Under the pieces are notes generated by a model. The model had not been told where the DNA came from. It saw only the letters and a list, made by a program, of their open reading frames with translations, and made no database searches. A DNA stretch of 64,000 bases from Burkholderiales bacterium (lineage in GTDB: Bacteria > Pseudomonadota > Gammaproteobacteria > Burkholderiales > SG8-39). Made by a program: the position numbers and the translations under genes. The stretch lies in assembly GCA_027493935.1 (NCBI GenBank), contig JAOSJV010000001.1, forward strand, positions 248,001-312,000, written 5' to 3'. The first letter of the stretch is position 1, and each line of letters begins with the position of its first letter. Of the stretch, positions 30,248-38,681 are shown piece by piece.

Positions 30248-30800
30248 ATGGCAGCGCAATCCACCGTCTGCGATTTCGGCTGGAAGGCCGTCGACTTCGA
30301 CCTCGCGGGGGTCGACGGCAAGCGCCACGGCCTGGCGACCGCCCGCGGGCCGAGCGGCCTGCTCGTCATGTTCATCTGCAACCACTGCCCCCTACGTGCA
30401 GGCGGTCCGACCGAGGCTGGTCCACGAGTGCCGCGAACTGGCAAGGCTCGGCATCGGCAGCATTGCGATCAACCCGAACGACCCCGCCGACTATCCGGAG
30501 GACTCGTTCGAGAACATGAAGCGCGTGGCCGACGAGTTCGGCTTCCCGTTCCCGTACGTGTTCGACGCGACGCAGGAGGTGGCGCGCGCCTACGACGCCC
30601 AGTGCACGCCGGACTTCTTCGGCTTCAACGCCGAGCTCGAGCTGCAGTACCGCGGGCGTCTGGACGCCTCCCGGCGCGAGCCGGCGCAGGGCGCGCAGCG
30701 CGAGCTCTTCGAGGCGATGTCGCAGATCGCCCGCACCGGGCGCGGGCCGGCGGAGCAGACGCCGTCGATCGGCTGCAGCATCAAGTGGAAGCGCGCGTAA
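30248..30800 (+). CDS. Thioredoxin-family protein (NHCPYV motif), one frameshift
   Basis: Reads MAAQSTVCDFGWKAVDFDLAGVDGKRHGL ... LLVMFICNHCP; one surplus C at about 30388 (CCCCC) breaks the frame, which resumes YVQAVRPRLVHECRELARLGIGSIAINPNDPADYPEDSF and ends IGCSIKWKRA. Joined, 183 residues with the AhpC/TSA-like fold and the NHCPYV signature of a widespread uncharacterised thioredoxin-like family, in which the CxxC is reduced to a single Cys. Redox role likely, substrate unknown. Confidence 0.85.
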
Positions 30801-30822
30801 GGCTCCATCCGGGCGTGCGCGC

Positions 30823-31673
30823 ATGATCGACGCGCTGGTCGAGGCGGTGCGCGAGGTCGGGCGCACCGAGATCCTGCCGCGCGCGCAGCGCTGTGCGCGG
30901 CGAGCGCAAGGGCGACGGCAGTCTCTTCACCGAGGCGGACACCGCCGCGCAGGCTGCGCTGATCCCGCGGCTGCGCGGCCTGCACGATTGTCCGGTCATC
31001 GGCGAAGAGATGACCCGCGAGGCGCAGCGCGCCGCGTGGGGACGCGGTACCGGCGCCGCCTGGTGCGTCGACCCGATCGACCGGGACCACGAACTTCCTG
31101 CAGGGCATCCCCTACTACGCCGTGTCGGTCGCGCTGATCGAGCAGGGGCGTCCGCGGCTCGGCGTCGTGTACAACCCGGCGATGGACGAGACGTTCCACG
31201 CGGCGGCGGGCGAGGGCGCCTACCTGGACGGCGTGCGGATCGCGTCGCGGCCGGCGCCGGCGGGGGCTCGCCGAGGCGGTCGCCTCCGTCGAGCTGAAGC
31301 GCATGCCGCGCACCGCGGCCGTGCGCCTCGCGCGCGAGCTGCCGTGGTACTCGTACCGCAACTTCGGCGCCGCGGCGCTCGACTGGTGCTGGCTCGCGGC
31401 GGGGCGAGGTTCGACGTGTACTTGCACGCGAGCCATATGCTGTGGGACTACGCCGCCGGAGCGCTCGTTCTCGCCGAGGCGGGCGGGGCGATGTCGACCT
31501 TCGAGGACGACGACTTCTTCGCCGGGGGGCCGTGGTCGAAGTCGGTGCTCGCCGGGCGCGACGCGGGTCTGTTCGCGCAATGGCGCCGCTACGTTCGCGC
31601 GCGGCTGCGAAGCGCGCGTGCGCGCGCGGCGAAGGCGCGGCGGGCGGCACCGCGCCGGTCGAAGCGGGCATGA
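30823..31673 (+). CDS. Inositol-monophosphatase-family phosphatase, four frameshifts
   Basis: One gene spread over several frames: [62 protein letters not shown] after deleting one C at ~31081 (metal motif DPIDGTTNF); GLAEAVASVELKRMPRTAAVRL after one surplus G at ~31262; ARFDVYLHASHMLWDYAAGALVLAEAGG (second metal motif WDYAAG). Breaks lie near 30890, 31081, 31262 and 31403. Restored length is about 283 residues. It would hydrolyse a sugar or inositol monophosphate; a histidinol-phosphatase role is possible. Four indels in 850 bp could mean poor sequence or a real pseudogene. Its stop overlaps the next ATG (ATGA), arguing for a real operon. Confidence 0.75.
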
Positions 31674-32434
31674 GCGCGGAAGCGCTCCCGGCTCCCGCGA
31701 TCCAGGTCGAGGGGCTCGTCAGGCGCTTCGGCCGGGTCGAGGCCGTGCGCGGGATCTCGTTCGAGGTGGCGCGCGGCTCCACGACCGCGCTGCTCGGCGG
31801 CAACGGCGCCGGGAAGACGAGCACGCTCTCGATGCTGCTCGGCGTGCTGCTCCCCTCCGCCGGGACGGTGAGAATCCTCGGCGAGGACGTCGGCCGGCAC
31901 CGCTATCGCGTCCTGCGGCGGATGAACTTCACGTCGCCGTACGTCGATCTCCCGAAGAGCCTGACGGTCGAGGAGAACCTGAAGGTCTTCGCCCGGCTCT
32001 ACGGCGTGCCGCGGATGCGCGCGCGCATCGGCGCGCTCGCCGCGGAGCTCGAGATCGGCGATTTCCTCAAGCGGCCGTACGGAACGCTCTCGGCCGGACA
32101 GCGCACGCGGGTGTCGATCGCCAAAGCGCTTCTGAACGCGCCCGAGGTCCTGCTGCTCGACGAGCCGACCGCGTCGCTCGACCCGGACGTCGGCGACCGC
32201 GTGCGTGCGCAGCTCGCCCGCTACCAGCGCGCGAGCGGCGCGACGCTGCTGATCGCCTCGCACAACATGCCCGAGGTGGAGCGCATGTGCGACGCCGTGC
32301 TGATGATGCGCACAGGGCGCATCGTCGACCGCGGCTCGCCGGCCGAGCTCGTCGCGCGCTACGGCCGCCGCACGATGGAGGAGGTGTTCCTCGACGTCGC
32401 GCGGCGCGAGGAGCCCGCCGGGGCGGCCGCGTGA
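31670..32434 (+). CDS. ABC-2 type transporter, ATP-binding protein
   Basis: 254 residues. Walker A GGNGAGKTST, Q-loop region in NFTSPYVDLPKSLTVEENL, signature LSAGQRTRVSIAKALL, Walker B VLLLDEPTASLDPD and the switch His in IASHNMPEVERM. The length and C-terminal VARYGRRTMEEVFLDVAR are typical of exporters paired with ABC-2 permeases. The ATG overlaps the upstream stop, and its own TGA overlaps the GTG of the permease, so the three genes are tightly coupled. Substrate unknown. Confidence 0.92.
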   Translation: MSAEALPAPAIQVEGLVRRFGRVEAVRGISFEVARGSTTALLGGNGAGKTSTLSMLLGVLLPSAGTVRILGEDVGRHRYRVLRRMNFTSPYVDLPKSLTVEENLKVFARLYGVPRMRARIGALAAELEIGDFLKRPYGTLSAGQRTRVSIAKALLNAPEVLLLDEPTASLDPDVGDRVRAQLARYQRASGATLLIASHNMPEVERMCDAVLMMRTGRIVDRGSPAELVARYGRRTMEEVFLDVARREEPAGAAA

Positions 32435-33240
32435 GCGCGGCGGCCGCTCTCTCGGCGCAGCGCATCTATGCGATTGTGCTGCGGCACCTCTATCTCCTGC
32501 GCAAGTCCTGGGTGCGCGTGGTCGAGATGGCCTACTGGCCGACCATGCAGATGGTGCTCTGGGGCTTCATCGCCCAGTTCCTCGCGACCAATTCGTCGTG
32601 GGTCGCGCAGGTGCCGGGAGTGCTGGTCTCGGCGCTGCTCCTGTGGGAGATCCTGTTCCGCGGCCAGCTCGGCTTCTCGCTCTCGTTCATCGAGGAGCTC
32701 TACGCGCGCAACCTCGGCCACCTCTTCGCAAGCCCGCTCAGGCCCTCCGAGCTCGTGGCGGCGATGGTGCTGGTCTCGCTCGTGCGCACGCTGATCGGCG
32801 TCGGCACCGCGGCCGCGCTCGCGTGGTTCCTGTACGCGACCTCGATCTTCGACCTCGGTTTGCCGCTGGTGGCGTTCTTCGCGAATCTCCTCGTCAGCGG
32901 CTGGGCCGTCGGACTGATGGTCTCGGCGCTGGTGATGCGCCACGGGCTTGCCGCCGAGAATCTCGCCTGGGGCGCGATCTTCGTCGCCGCGCCGCTCTCC
33001 GGGATCTATTACCCGATGAGCGTCCTGCCCCCGTGGCTGCAGGCGCTCGCCTGGTGGCTGCCGACGAGCCACGTGTTCGAGGGAATGCGCGGCGTGCTCG
33101 TCGAGCGGACTTTCCTGTGGCACGAATTGTGGAACGCGGTGGCGCTAAATGCGGTCTACGTGACGGTGGGCGCCGGAGTGTTCCTGGCGTCGTTCGAGGG
33201 GGCGCGCAAGCGCGGCAAGCTGGTACAGATCGGCGAGTGA
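32431..33240 (+). CDS. ABC-2 type transporter, permease
   Basis: 269 residues from a GTG overlapping the ATPase stop (GTGA). Six membrane segments with an ABC-2 signature near the C-terminus (AAPLSGIYYPMSVLPPWLQALAWWLPTSHVFEGMRGVL). The N-terminus RIYAIVLRHLYLLRKSWVRVVEMAYWPTMQMVLWGF is typical of this exporter family (NodJ/polysaccharide or drug type). Works with the preceding ATPase; substrate unknown. Confidence 0.9.
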   Translation: MSAAAALSAQRIYAIVLRHLYLLRKSWVRVVEMAYWPTMQMVLWGFIAQFLATNSSWVAQVPGVLVSALLLWEILFRGQLGFSLSFIEELYARNLGHLFASPLRPSELVAAMVLVSLVRTLIGVGTAAALAWFLYATSIFDLGLPLVAFFANLLVSGWAVGLMVSALVMRHGLAAENLAWGAIFVAAPLSGIYYPMSVLPPWLQALAWWLPTSHVFEGMRGVLVERTFLWHELWNAVALNAVYVTVGAGVFLASFEGARKRGKLVQIGE

Positions 33241-33276
33241 CCGCATCGTGCCGGGAACGCAAGAGGAGACTACGCC

Positions 33277-33666
33277 ATGTTGCACCGCTTTCGTCGGCGT
33301 GCCGGTGTCGCCAGCGCGATTTCCCTGATCCTGATTGCCGCGGCAGGCGCCGCGGGGGCGGGCGAGGCCGATGTCGTCGATGCCAAGGTGCGCCAGGGCG
33401 CCAACGGCACGTACGACTTCGACGTCACCGTGCGCAGCAACGACCGCGGCTGGGACTACTTCGCCGACGCGTTCGAGGTGCTCACGGTCGACGGCAGGCT
33501 GCTCGGCCGCCGGGTACTGCTGCACCCCCACGAGAACGAGCAGCCGTTCACGCGCGAGCTCCACGGCGTGCGCATCCCGGACGGCATCGACCGCGTGGTG
33601 ATCCGCGCCCGGCACAAGCCGAAAGGGTACGAGGGAAGGACGCTCACGCTGCCGCTGCCGCGCTAG
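33277..33666 (+). CDS. Secreted conserved hypothetical protein
   Basis: 129 residues after AGAGGAGACTACGCC-ATG. Signal peptide of about 28 residues (hydrophobic ISLILIAAAGAAGAG), mature part with beta-rich pattern: DVVDAKVRQGANGTYDFDVTVRSNDRGWDYFADAFEVLTVDG and HENEQPFTRELHGVRIPDGIDRVVIRARHKPKGYEGRTLTLPLP. I recognise it as a recurrent short proteobacterial secreted protein but know no function. 36 bp after the exporter permease, so possibly cotranscribed. Confidence 0.75.
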   Translation: MLHRFRRRAGVASAISLILIAAAGAAGAGEADVVDAKVRQGANGTYDFDVTVRSNDRGWDYFADAFEVLTVDGRLLGRRVLLHPHENEQPFTRELHGVRIPDGIDRVVIRARHKPKGYEGRTLTLPLPR

Positions 33667-33707
33667 CCCGCCGCGTCGCCGGACGCATCGAGTCGTATCT
33701 GCAAGGC

Positions 33708-34623
33708 TCATCCCGCGAACCGGGGCTCGGGAATGCCGCGGATGCCGAGGCCGGTGATGCGGAAGAGCGCGCCTGCGCCGAACTGCGGCTTCGCCTCGGC
33801 ACGGAACATGTCGTGCACCGCGGGGTGCTTCACGCGCGCCATCGAGGTGACGTAGATCTCGTCGAGCTTGTCGCCGCCGAAGGTGAGGCTGGTGACGTTG
33901 CGCACCGGCATGCCGATGCGCCGCTCGACCGAGCCGTCGGGCGCGTAGCGCACGAGCTCGCCGCCGATCACCTGCGCGTTCCACATGCAGCCCTCGGCGT
34001 CCACCGTCGAGCCGTCGGCCACGCCCGGATCGTCCTTGGTGGTAGCGAAGACTCGCTTGTTCGAGACGGTGCCGTGCTCGATGTCGTAGTCGTACGCCCA
34101 GAACTCCTGCTGGAAGGTGTCGGCGAAGTAGAAGGTCTTGTCGTCCGGGCTCCAGCACGGGCCGTTCGAGCAGATGATGCCGCGGTCGAGGAGCGTCACC
34201 TTCATGTCCGGGTCGAGCCGCCACAGGCCGCAGATCGCGAGCTCCTCCTTGTCGTCCATGCCGCCGGCGAGGAAGCGGCCGCGCCGGTCGCACTTGCCGT
34301 CGTTCAGGCGCGTGCGCGGCTCTTCGGCGTCGACGCGCTGGATCAGCTCGATCTTCCCGGTGCCGAAGTCGAACGTGTAGTAGCCGTCGTCGAGCGCGAG
34401 CACCGCGCCGCCGCCCCCTGCGCAGCGCCATCGCGCCGACGTCGTGGTCGAGCGACCAGTGCTCGACCTTGCCGGTACGCGGGTCCATGCGCCAGATCGA
34501 AGGCTTGCCCACGCGCCGGCCGGTGCCGTCGACCCAGTAGAGGCGGCCTTCCTCGACGTCCCAGATCGGTCCCTCGCCGAGGTGGTTTTCGCACGCGAGC
34601 ACGCATTCGATCTTGTAGGCCAT
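33708..34623 (-). CDS. SMP-30/gluconolactonase-family lactonase, one frameshift
   Basis: Begins MAYKIECVLACENHLGEGPIWDVEEGRLYWVDGTG, with the metal-binding Glu of HLGEGP. Near 34418 a G-run (AGGGGGCGGCGG) carries an indel and the frame moves on to VLALDDGYYTFDFGTGKIEL ... LNDGKCDRRGRFLAGGMD ... SNGPCWSPDDKTFYFADTF (metal-binding Asn/Asp) ... GVADGSTVDAEGCMWNAQV. Joined, about 305 residues with the six-bladed propeller pattern. Hydrolyses a sugar-derived lactone; followed 35 bp upstream in the same direction by the SDR gene. Confidence 0.88.
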
Positions 34624-34658
34624 TCAGCGCTCCTTCCCGGTTCGAGGCGCCCGGCGGC

Positions 34659-35405
34659 TCAGTACGTCGCGCGGCCGCCGGAGATGTCGAAGACCCCGCC
34701 GGTCGAGAACGCGCAGTCCTCGCTCGCGAGCCAGCACACGAGCGCCGCGATCTCCTCCACCGTCACGAAGCGGCCCATGGGGATCTTCGACAGCATGTAG
34801 TCGATGTGCTCCTCGGTCATCTGATCGAAGATCGCTGTCCTTGCGGCAGCCGGCGTCACGCAGTTCGCGAGCACCCCGGTGCGCGCGAGCTCCTTGCCGA
34901 GCGACTTCGTGAGCGAGATCACGCCGGCCTTCGACGCCGAGTAGGCCGACGCGTTCGGGTTGCCTTCCTTGCCTGCGACTGACGCGACGTTGACGATGCG
35001 CCCGTACTTCCGCCGCACCATGTGCGGCGCGACGCACTTGCAGCACAGGAACTGGCCGGTCAGGTTGACGCGCAGCACGCGCTCCCACTCGTCGACCGGG
35101 TAGTCGACCGTCGGGGCGTTGGCGCCCGAGATGCCGGCGTTGTTGACGAGCACGTCGATCCGGCCGAGCGCCGCGGCGGCCGCGCCGGCGGCGCGCTCGA
35201 CGGCCGCGGGATCGGAGACGTCCACGACTTCGCCGGAGACCGGCCCCTGCAACGCGCTCCGCGCGCGCTCGAGCCCGCGCGCGTCGCGGTCCCAGATGCG
35301 CACCGCCGCGCCCGAAGCGAGCAGGCGCCGGACGATGGCGAGCCCGATCCCTTGCGCGCCGCCGGTGACGATGGCGGTGCGACCTGCGAAGTCGAGCTGG
35401 TTCAA
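34659..35405 (-). CDS. Short-chain dehydrogenase/reductase, likely 2-keto-3-deoxy sugar-acid dehydrogenase
   Basis: 248 residues from a TTG start preceded by GGGGGAGG. Classical SDR: TGGAQGIG (NAD(P) loop), VLVNNAGISG, catalytic Ser in VNVASVAGK and YSASKAGVI (Tyr/Lys), and ISGGRATY at the end. Context (SMP-30 lactonase on one side, FAH-family hydrolase on the other) fits the non-phosphorylative L-rhamnose/L-fucose route, in which an SDR oxidises 2-keto-3-deoxy-L-rhamnonate or -fuconate to the 2,4-diketo acid. That assignment is inference; the SDR fold is certain. Confidence 0.9.
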   Translation of the reverse strand: MNQLDFAGRTAIVTGGAQGIGLAIVRRLLASGAAVRIWDRDARGLERARSALQGPVSGEVVDVSDPAAVERAAGAAAAALGRIDVLVNNAGISGANAPTVDYPVDEWERVLRVNLTGQFLCCKCVAPHMVRRKYGRIVNVASVAGKEGNPNASAYSASKAGVISLTKSLGKELARTGVLANCVTPAAARTAIFDQMTEEHIDYMLSKIPMGRFVTVEEIAALVCWLASEDCAFSTGGVFDISGGRATY

Positions 35406-35425
35406 CGAGCCTCCCCCTGGCGCCG

Positions 35426-35431
35426 ATTATA
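35426..35431 (-). promoter_or_regulatory. TATAAT -10 element for the SDR gene
   Basis: A perfect TATAAT on the minus strand lies 20 nt before the TTG start of the SDR gene. No good -35 hexamer was seen. Confidence 0.4.
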
Positions 35432-35739
35432 CGGGGCCGGATTCGGCGAGCGCAGCGACGATCGCGCGCGCGGTCGCGGCGACGCGCTCCCTGCCGCCGT
35501 GCTCGACCGCAACGACGCGGCGCTCGCCGATCTCCCGCACGCGGGTCGGCAATCGGCAGCGGCGCACCGCGGTGTCGCGGTGCAGCGCGGCGCCGCTCGA
35601 AGGCGAGACCGAGGTCGCCGAGCCGCGCTACCCGGTGGCCGAGCTCCGCCAGGCAGTCGTCCGCAGCCTCGTGCCCGATGCCCGTACCGGGCGCGTCGCG
35701 ATGCGCGACGCGCCCGGTCTCATACCCTGCTCGCCGCAT
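35427..35739 (-). other. Protein-like fragment upstream of the SDR gene, family unknown
   Basis: Two adjacent frames on the minus strand read like protein: GHEAADDCLAELGHRVARLGDLGLAFE, then after an apparent indel near 35600 ALHRDTAVRRCRLPTRVREIGERRVVAVEHGGRERVAATARAIVAALAESGPV to a TAA at 35427. The last block resembles a genuine C-terminus. About 100 residues if joined. I cannot name the family; it could be a frameshifted small gene or a remnant. Confidence 0.35.
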
Positions 35740-35846
35740 CCGGGTGCGGCCGGGCGCCCAAGAACGCCGCCGGGGTCAGGATCGGGTTACGCAGAATCGG
35801 CGAGCGTGCCGGGCGCGAGGGTGTGGCTGCGGTGGTCGATGGTCAT
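35720..35846 (-). pseudogene. Internally deleted NIPSNAP-family remnant (tentative)
   Basis: The ATG at 35846 gives MTIDHRSHTLAPGTLADSA, the typical N-terminus of NIPSNAP-domain proteins (about 105 residues). In the neighbouring frame the sequence goes directly to RNPILTPAAFLGARPHPDAAS, which resembles the family C-terminus (ENRILRPTPFSP). The middle ~70 residues are missing. Short matches only, so the call is tentative. Confidence 0.35.
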
Positions 35847-36006
35847 GGCCGGCCATCTCGTCGGGGCGGGCGAAGCATCGTCGACCCGGCGCGATGCGGT
35901 GGCCGGGCGGCATCCGACGAGGACAGGAGCATTTGGTGCAGCGCAGCAATCCCGCTCTCGGCCGTGCGGCCGGCGCAATGGGGATGAATCGCGCGACGCG
36001 ACTGGC

Positions 36007-36012
36007 TATAAT
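36007..36012 (+). promoter_or_regulatory. TATAAT -10 element upstream of the FAH-family gene
   Basis: TGGC-TATAAT resembles an extended -10. It would leave a 5' leader of about 200 nt before the ATG at 36221. The leader (36013-36220) has several GC-rich inverted repeats but matches no riboswitch class I can recognise; it contains no gene. Confidence 0.35.
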
Positions 36013-36220
36013 CCCGCCTTCCGGCTGTGACGGAGCGCAACTAGGGGGAGCCCGTCGGGACCGGCTGCTGTCCGCCGGCTTCCGCCGTCCGCTTCGCAGG
36101 CCCCCGATCCGTATCGTCCAGGCGCCGCGCGTGCGCGGGCGCCCCTGGCACGCTGGCCGCCGGACGGCGCGTGCGCCGCGGCGCCCGATTTTTACTCGCT
36201 CGAGCAGGAGAGAAAGCAAG

Positions 36221-37075
36221 ATGAAACTGTGCCGCTGGGGCAAGAACGGCTACGAGAAGCCCGGGATGATCGATTCGCAGGGCATGCTGCGCGATCTCTC
36301 GACGACCGGGCTTGCGAACATCGACCAGGACACGATCTCGCCGCGCGGGCTCGCCCGGCTGCGCAAGATTCGGCCCGAGTCGCTGCCGCTGATCAAGACC
36401 GAGCCGCGCTTCGGCGTTCCGTACACGGGGATCAGCAAGGTCGTTGCGATCGGCCTCAACTACTCGGACCACGCCGCCGAGGCCGGGATGCCGATTCCGT
36501 CCGAGCCGATCGTCTTCTTCAAGGCCACGACCAGCATCACCGGCCCGAACGACGACGTCATCCAGCCGAAGGGCTCGACCAAGCTCGACTGGGAAGTCGA
36601 GCTGGCGGTGGTGATCGGCGCCAAGGCGCAGTACGTCTCCGAGGAGAAGGCGCTCGACCACGTCGCCGGCTACACGATCGTCAACGACGTGTCGGAGCGC
36701 AATTTCCAGCTCGAGCGCGGCACGCAGTGGGACAAGGGCAAGGGCTGCGACACCTTCTGTCCGATCGGCCCGTGGCTCGTCACCACCGACGAGATCACCA
36801 ATCCGCAGGCGCTCGACATGTGGCTCGACGTGAACGGCGAGCGCATGCAGACCGGCAGCACGCGCACCATGATCTTCGGCGTCGCCAAGATCGTCTCCTA
36901 CTGCAGCCACTTCATGACGCTCCTGCCGGGCGACATCATCGCCACCGGTACGCCGCCCGGCGTGGGGATGGGCATGAAGCCGCCGAGCTTCCTCAAGCCC
37001 GGCGACGTCATGCAGCTCGGCATCCAGGGCCTCGGCGAGCAGCGCCAGAAGATCGCCGCCTGGCCGGGGAAGTAG
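36221..37075 (+). CDS. Fumarylacetoacetate hydrolase-family protein (2,4-diketo-3-deoxy sugar-acid hydrolase or ureidoglycolate-lyase type)
   Basis: 284 residues after CAGGAGAGAAAGCAAG-ATG. FAH signatures: KVVAIGLNYSDHAAEAGMPIPSEPIVFFKA, metal ligands in LDWEVELAVVIG (E-x-E and Asp) and YTIVNDVSERNFQ, then GDIIATGTPPGVGMGMKPPSFLKPGDVM. Members of this exact subgroup are often named ureidoglycolate lyase, but several act as 2,4-diketo-3-deoxy-L-rhamnonate/fuconate hydrolases. The neighbouring lactonase and SDR favour the sugar-acid role (inference). It is divergent from them. Confidence 0.88.
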   Translation: MKLCRWGKNGYEKPGMIDSQGMLRDLSTTGLANIDQDTISPRGLARLRKIRPESLPLIKTEPRFGVPYTGISKVVAIGLNYSDHAAEAGMPIPSEPIVFFKATTSITGPNDDVIQPKGSTKLDWEVELAVVIGAKAQYVSEEKALDHVAGYTIVNDVSERNFQLERGTQWDKGKGCDTFCPIGPWLVTTDEITNPQALDMWLDVNGERMQTGSTRTMIFGVAKIVSYCSHFMTLLPGDIIATGTPPGVGMGMKPPSFLKPGDVMQLGIQGLGEQRQKIAAWPGK

Positions 37076-37210
37076 CGCCGCCGGCGGGCGCACGCACGCG
37101 CGGCCCGCGGGCGCGCGGCGACGGCCCATGGTGACACCGTGATTGCAGCGCAGTAGCGCGGCCCTGCCGGGCGCGCTCGTGTCGTGGCCGCCAGACAGAA
37201 CCCGGCGTGC

Positions 37211-37240
37211 TTGACCCGAGTCGAATTACTCAAATAGATT
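37211..37240 (+). promoter_or_regulatory. Possible promoter and operator of dadA
   Basis: TTGACC (37211-37216) and TAGATT (37235-37240) are 18 nt apart, 50 nt before the dadA ATG. Between them lies the short palindrome GAGT-CGAATT-ACTC, which could be an operator. Both hexamers deviate from consensus. Confidence 0.35.
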
Positions 37241-37289
37241 GCGGGCATGCTTGGCGGGTGCGGCGTCCTGCCCGCAAGCTTTGCGCATC

Positions 37290-38597
37290 ATGCGAATCGT
37301 CGTTCTCGGAGCCGGTGTCGTCGGCGCGACCAGCGCGTGGTATCTCGCGCGCGCCGGCCACGCGGTGACGGTGATCGACCGGCAGGGGGCGGCCGCGCTC
37401 GAGACGAGCTTCGCGAACGGCGGACAAGTCTCGGCGAGCCATGCCGAGCCGTGGGCGAATCCCGCGGCGCCGCGCAAGATCCTGCGCTGGCTCGGGCGCG
37501 AGGACGCACCGCTCCTCTTTCGCGCCCGCGCGGACTGGGCGCAGTGGCGCTGGGCGCTCGCGTTCCTGTTCGAGTGCCTGCCGGCGCGTGCGCGCGCGAA
37601 CACGCGCGAGCTGCTGTCCCTCGCGCTCTACAGCCGCGGCCAGCTCCAGGCGCTGCGCCGCGAGCTCGGCATCGAGTACGACCAGGCGCGACGCGGCATC
37701 CTGACCTTCCACACCGACCGGCGCGACTTCGACCGCGCGGCGCGACAGGCCGAGGTGCTGCGCGAGCTCGGCGCCGAGCGCGAGGTGAAGTCCCCCGACC
37801 AGTGCGTGGCGATCGAGCCCGCGCTCGCGCACGCCCGGGCCGGGCTCGTCGGGGGGGTCTTCGCGCCGAACGACGAATCCGGCGACGCCTTCAAGTTCAC
37901 GCAGGCGATTGCCGAGCATGGCGCGCGCATCGGCGTGCGCTTCCGTTACGGGTGCTCGGTCGAGCGGCTCGAGATGGAGCGCGGCCGTGTCGCGAGCGTG
38001 ATCGTGCACGACGCCCACGAGGGGGCCGAGGAGCCGGTGACCGCCGACGCCTACGTCGTTGCGCTCGGCAGCTACAGCCCGCTCCTCCTGCGCCCGGTCG
38101 GGATCGCGATCCCCATGCAGCCGGTCAAAGGCTATTCGATCACGCTCCCGCTCGAGGCGGGCGACGAGGCGCCGCAGGTGAGCCTCACCGACGAGGCGGC
38201 GAAGATCGTGTTCTCGCGTCTCGGCGACCGGCTGCGCGTCGCCGGCACCGCCGAGCTCGCCGGCTACGACACCGAGGTGAACGCGGTGCGCTGCGAGGCG
38301 CTCGTGCGGCGGACTTTCGCGCTGTTTCCGCGCGCGGGACGCGCCGAGCGCGCCGAACATTGGAGCGGCCTGCGTCCGGCGACGCCGTCCAACCGGCCGC
38401 TCATCGGGCGCACGCGCGTTCCCAACCTCTATCTCAACACCGGGCATGGCACGCTCGGCTGGACGCTCGCGTGCGGCTCCGCGCGCGCGCTCGCCGATCT
38501 CCTGAGCGGCTGTCGTCCCGAGCCGCACTTCGGCTTCCTGCAATCGTCGGAGCGCGCCGGCGGCGCGCCGCTCGAAACCGCCCCCCGTTCGTCCTGA
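37290..38597 (+). CDS. dadA: D-amino acid dehydrogenase small subunit (FAD-dependent)
   Basis: 435 residues from MRIVVLGAGVVGATSAWYLARAGHAVTVID, the Rossmann FAD motif of the DadA/DAO family; an earlier in-frame start would add 17 residues of unrelated sequence. Other DadA blocks: ETSFANGGQVSASHAEPWANPAAP, PVKGYSITLPL, HWSGLRPATPSNRPLIGRTRVPNLYLNTGHGTLGWTLACGSARALADLLSG. It oxidatively deaminates D-amino acids and feeds electrons to the quinone pool at the membrane. No alanine racemase is adjacent. Confidence 0.93.
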   Translation: MRIVVLGAGVVGATSAWYLARAGHAVTVIDRQGAAALETSFANGGQVSASHAEPWANPAAPRKILRWLGREDAPLLFRARADWAQWRWALAFLFECLPARARANTRELLSLALYSRGQLQALRRELGIEYDQARRGILTFHTDRRDFDRAARQAEVLRELGAEREVKSPDQCVAIEPALAHARAGLVGGVFAPNDESGDAFKFTQAIAEHGARIGVRFRYGCSVERLEMERGRVASVIVHDAHEGAEEPVTADAYVVALGSYSPLLLRPVGIAIPMQPVKGYSITLPLEAGDEAPQVSLTDEAAKIVFSRLGDRLRVAGTAELAGYDTEVNAVRCEALVRRTFALFPRAGRAERAEHWSGLRPATPSNRPLIGRTRVPNLYLNTGHGTLGWTLACGSARALADLLSGCRPEPHFGFLQSSERAGGAPLETAPRSS

Positions 38598-38613
38598 CCG
38601 CGGCGAAGCCGTG

Positions 38614-38681
38614 GTCATTCCCGCGCAGCCGGGGTCGAAACCGCCCTGGCGTAGCGTGGGACTGGATTCCCGCTGGCGAGG
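38614..38681. repeat. GTCATTCCCGCG-type palindromic repeat, degenerate copy
   Basis: GTCATTCCCGCG near the left end and GGATTCCCGCTGGCGAGGG near the right end, abutting the large mini-element copy that starts at 38682. It belongs to the same family as 12883-12960 and 26707-26785 but has lost its terminal symmetry. Confidence 0.5.

Noticed and set aside
36013..36220. Riboswitch in the leader of the FAH-family gene
   Set aside because: No TPP, cobalamin, SAM, glycine or FMN core word was found; the leader is only GC-rich. Kept as a leader observation.
35022..36243. Plus- and minus-strand open frames between SDR and FAH-family genes taken as genes
   Set aside because: They have no protein-like composition apart from the short fragments reported, and no ribosome sites.
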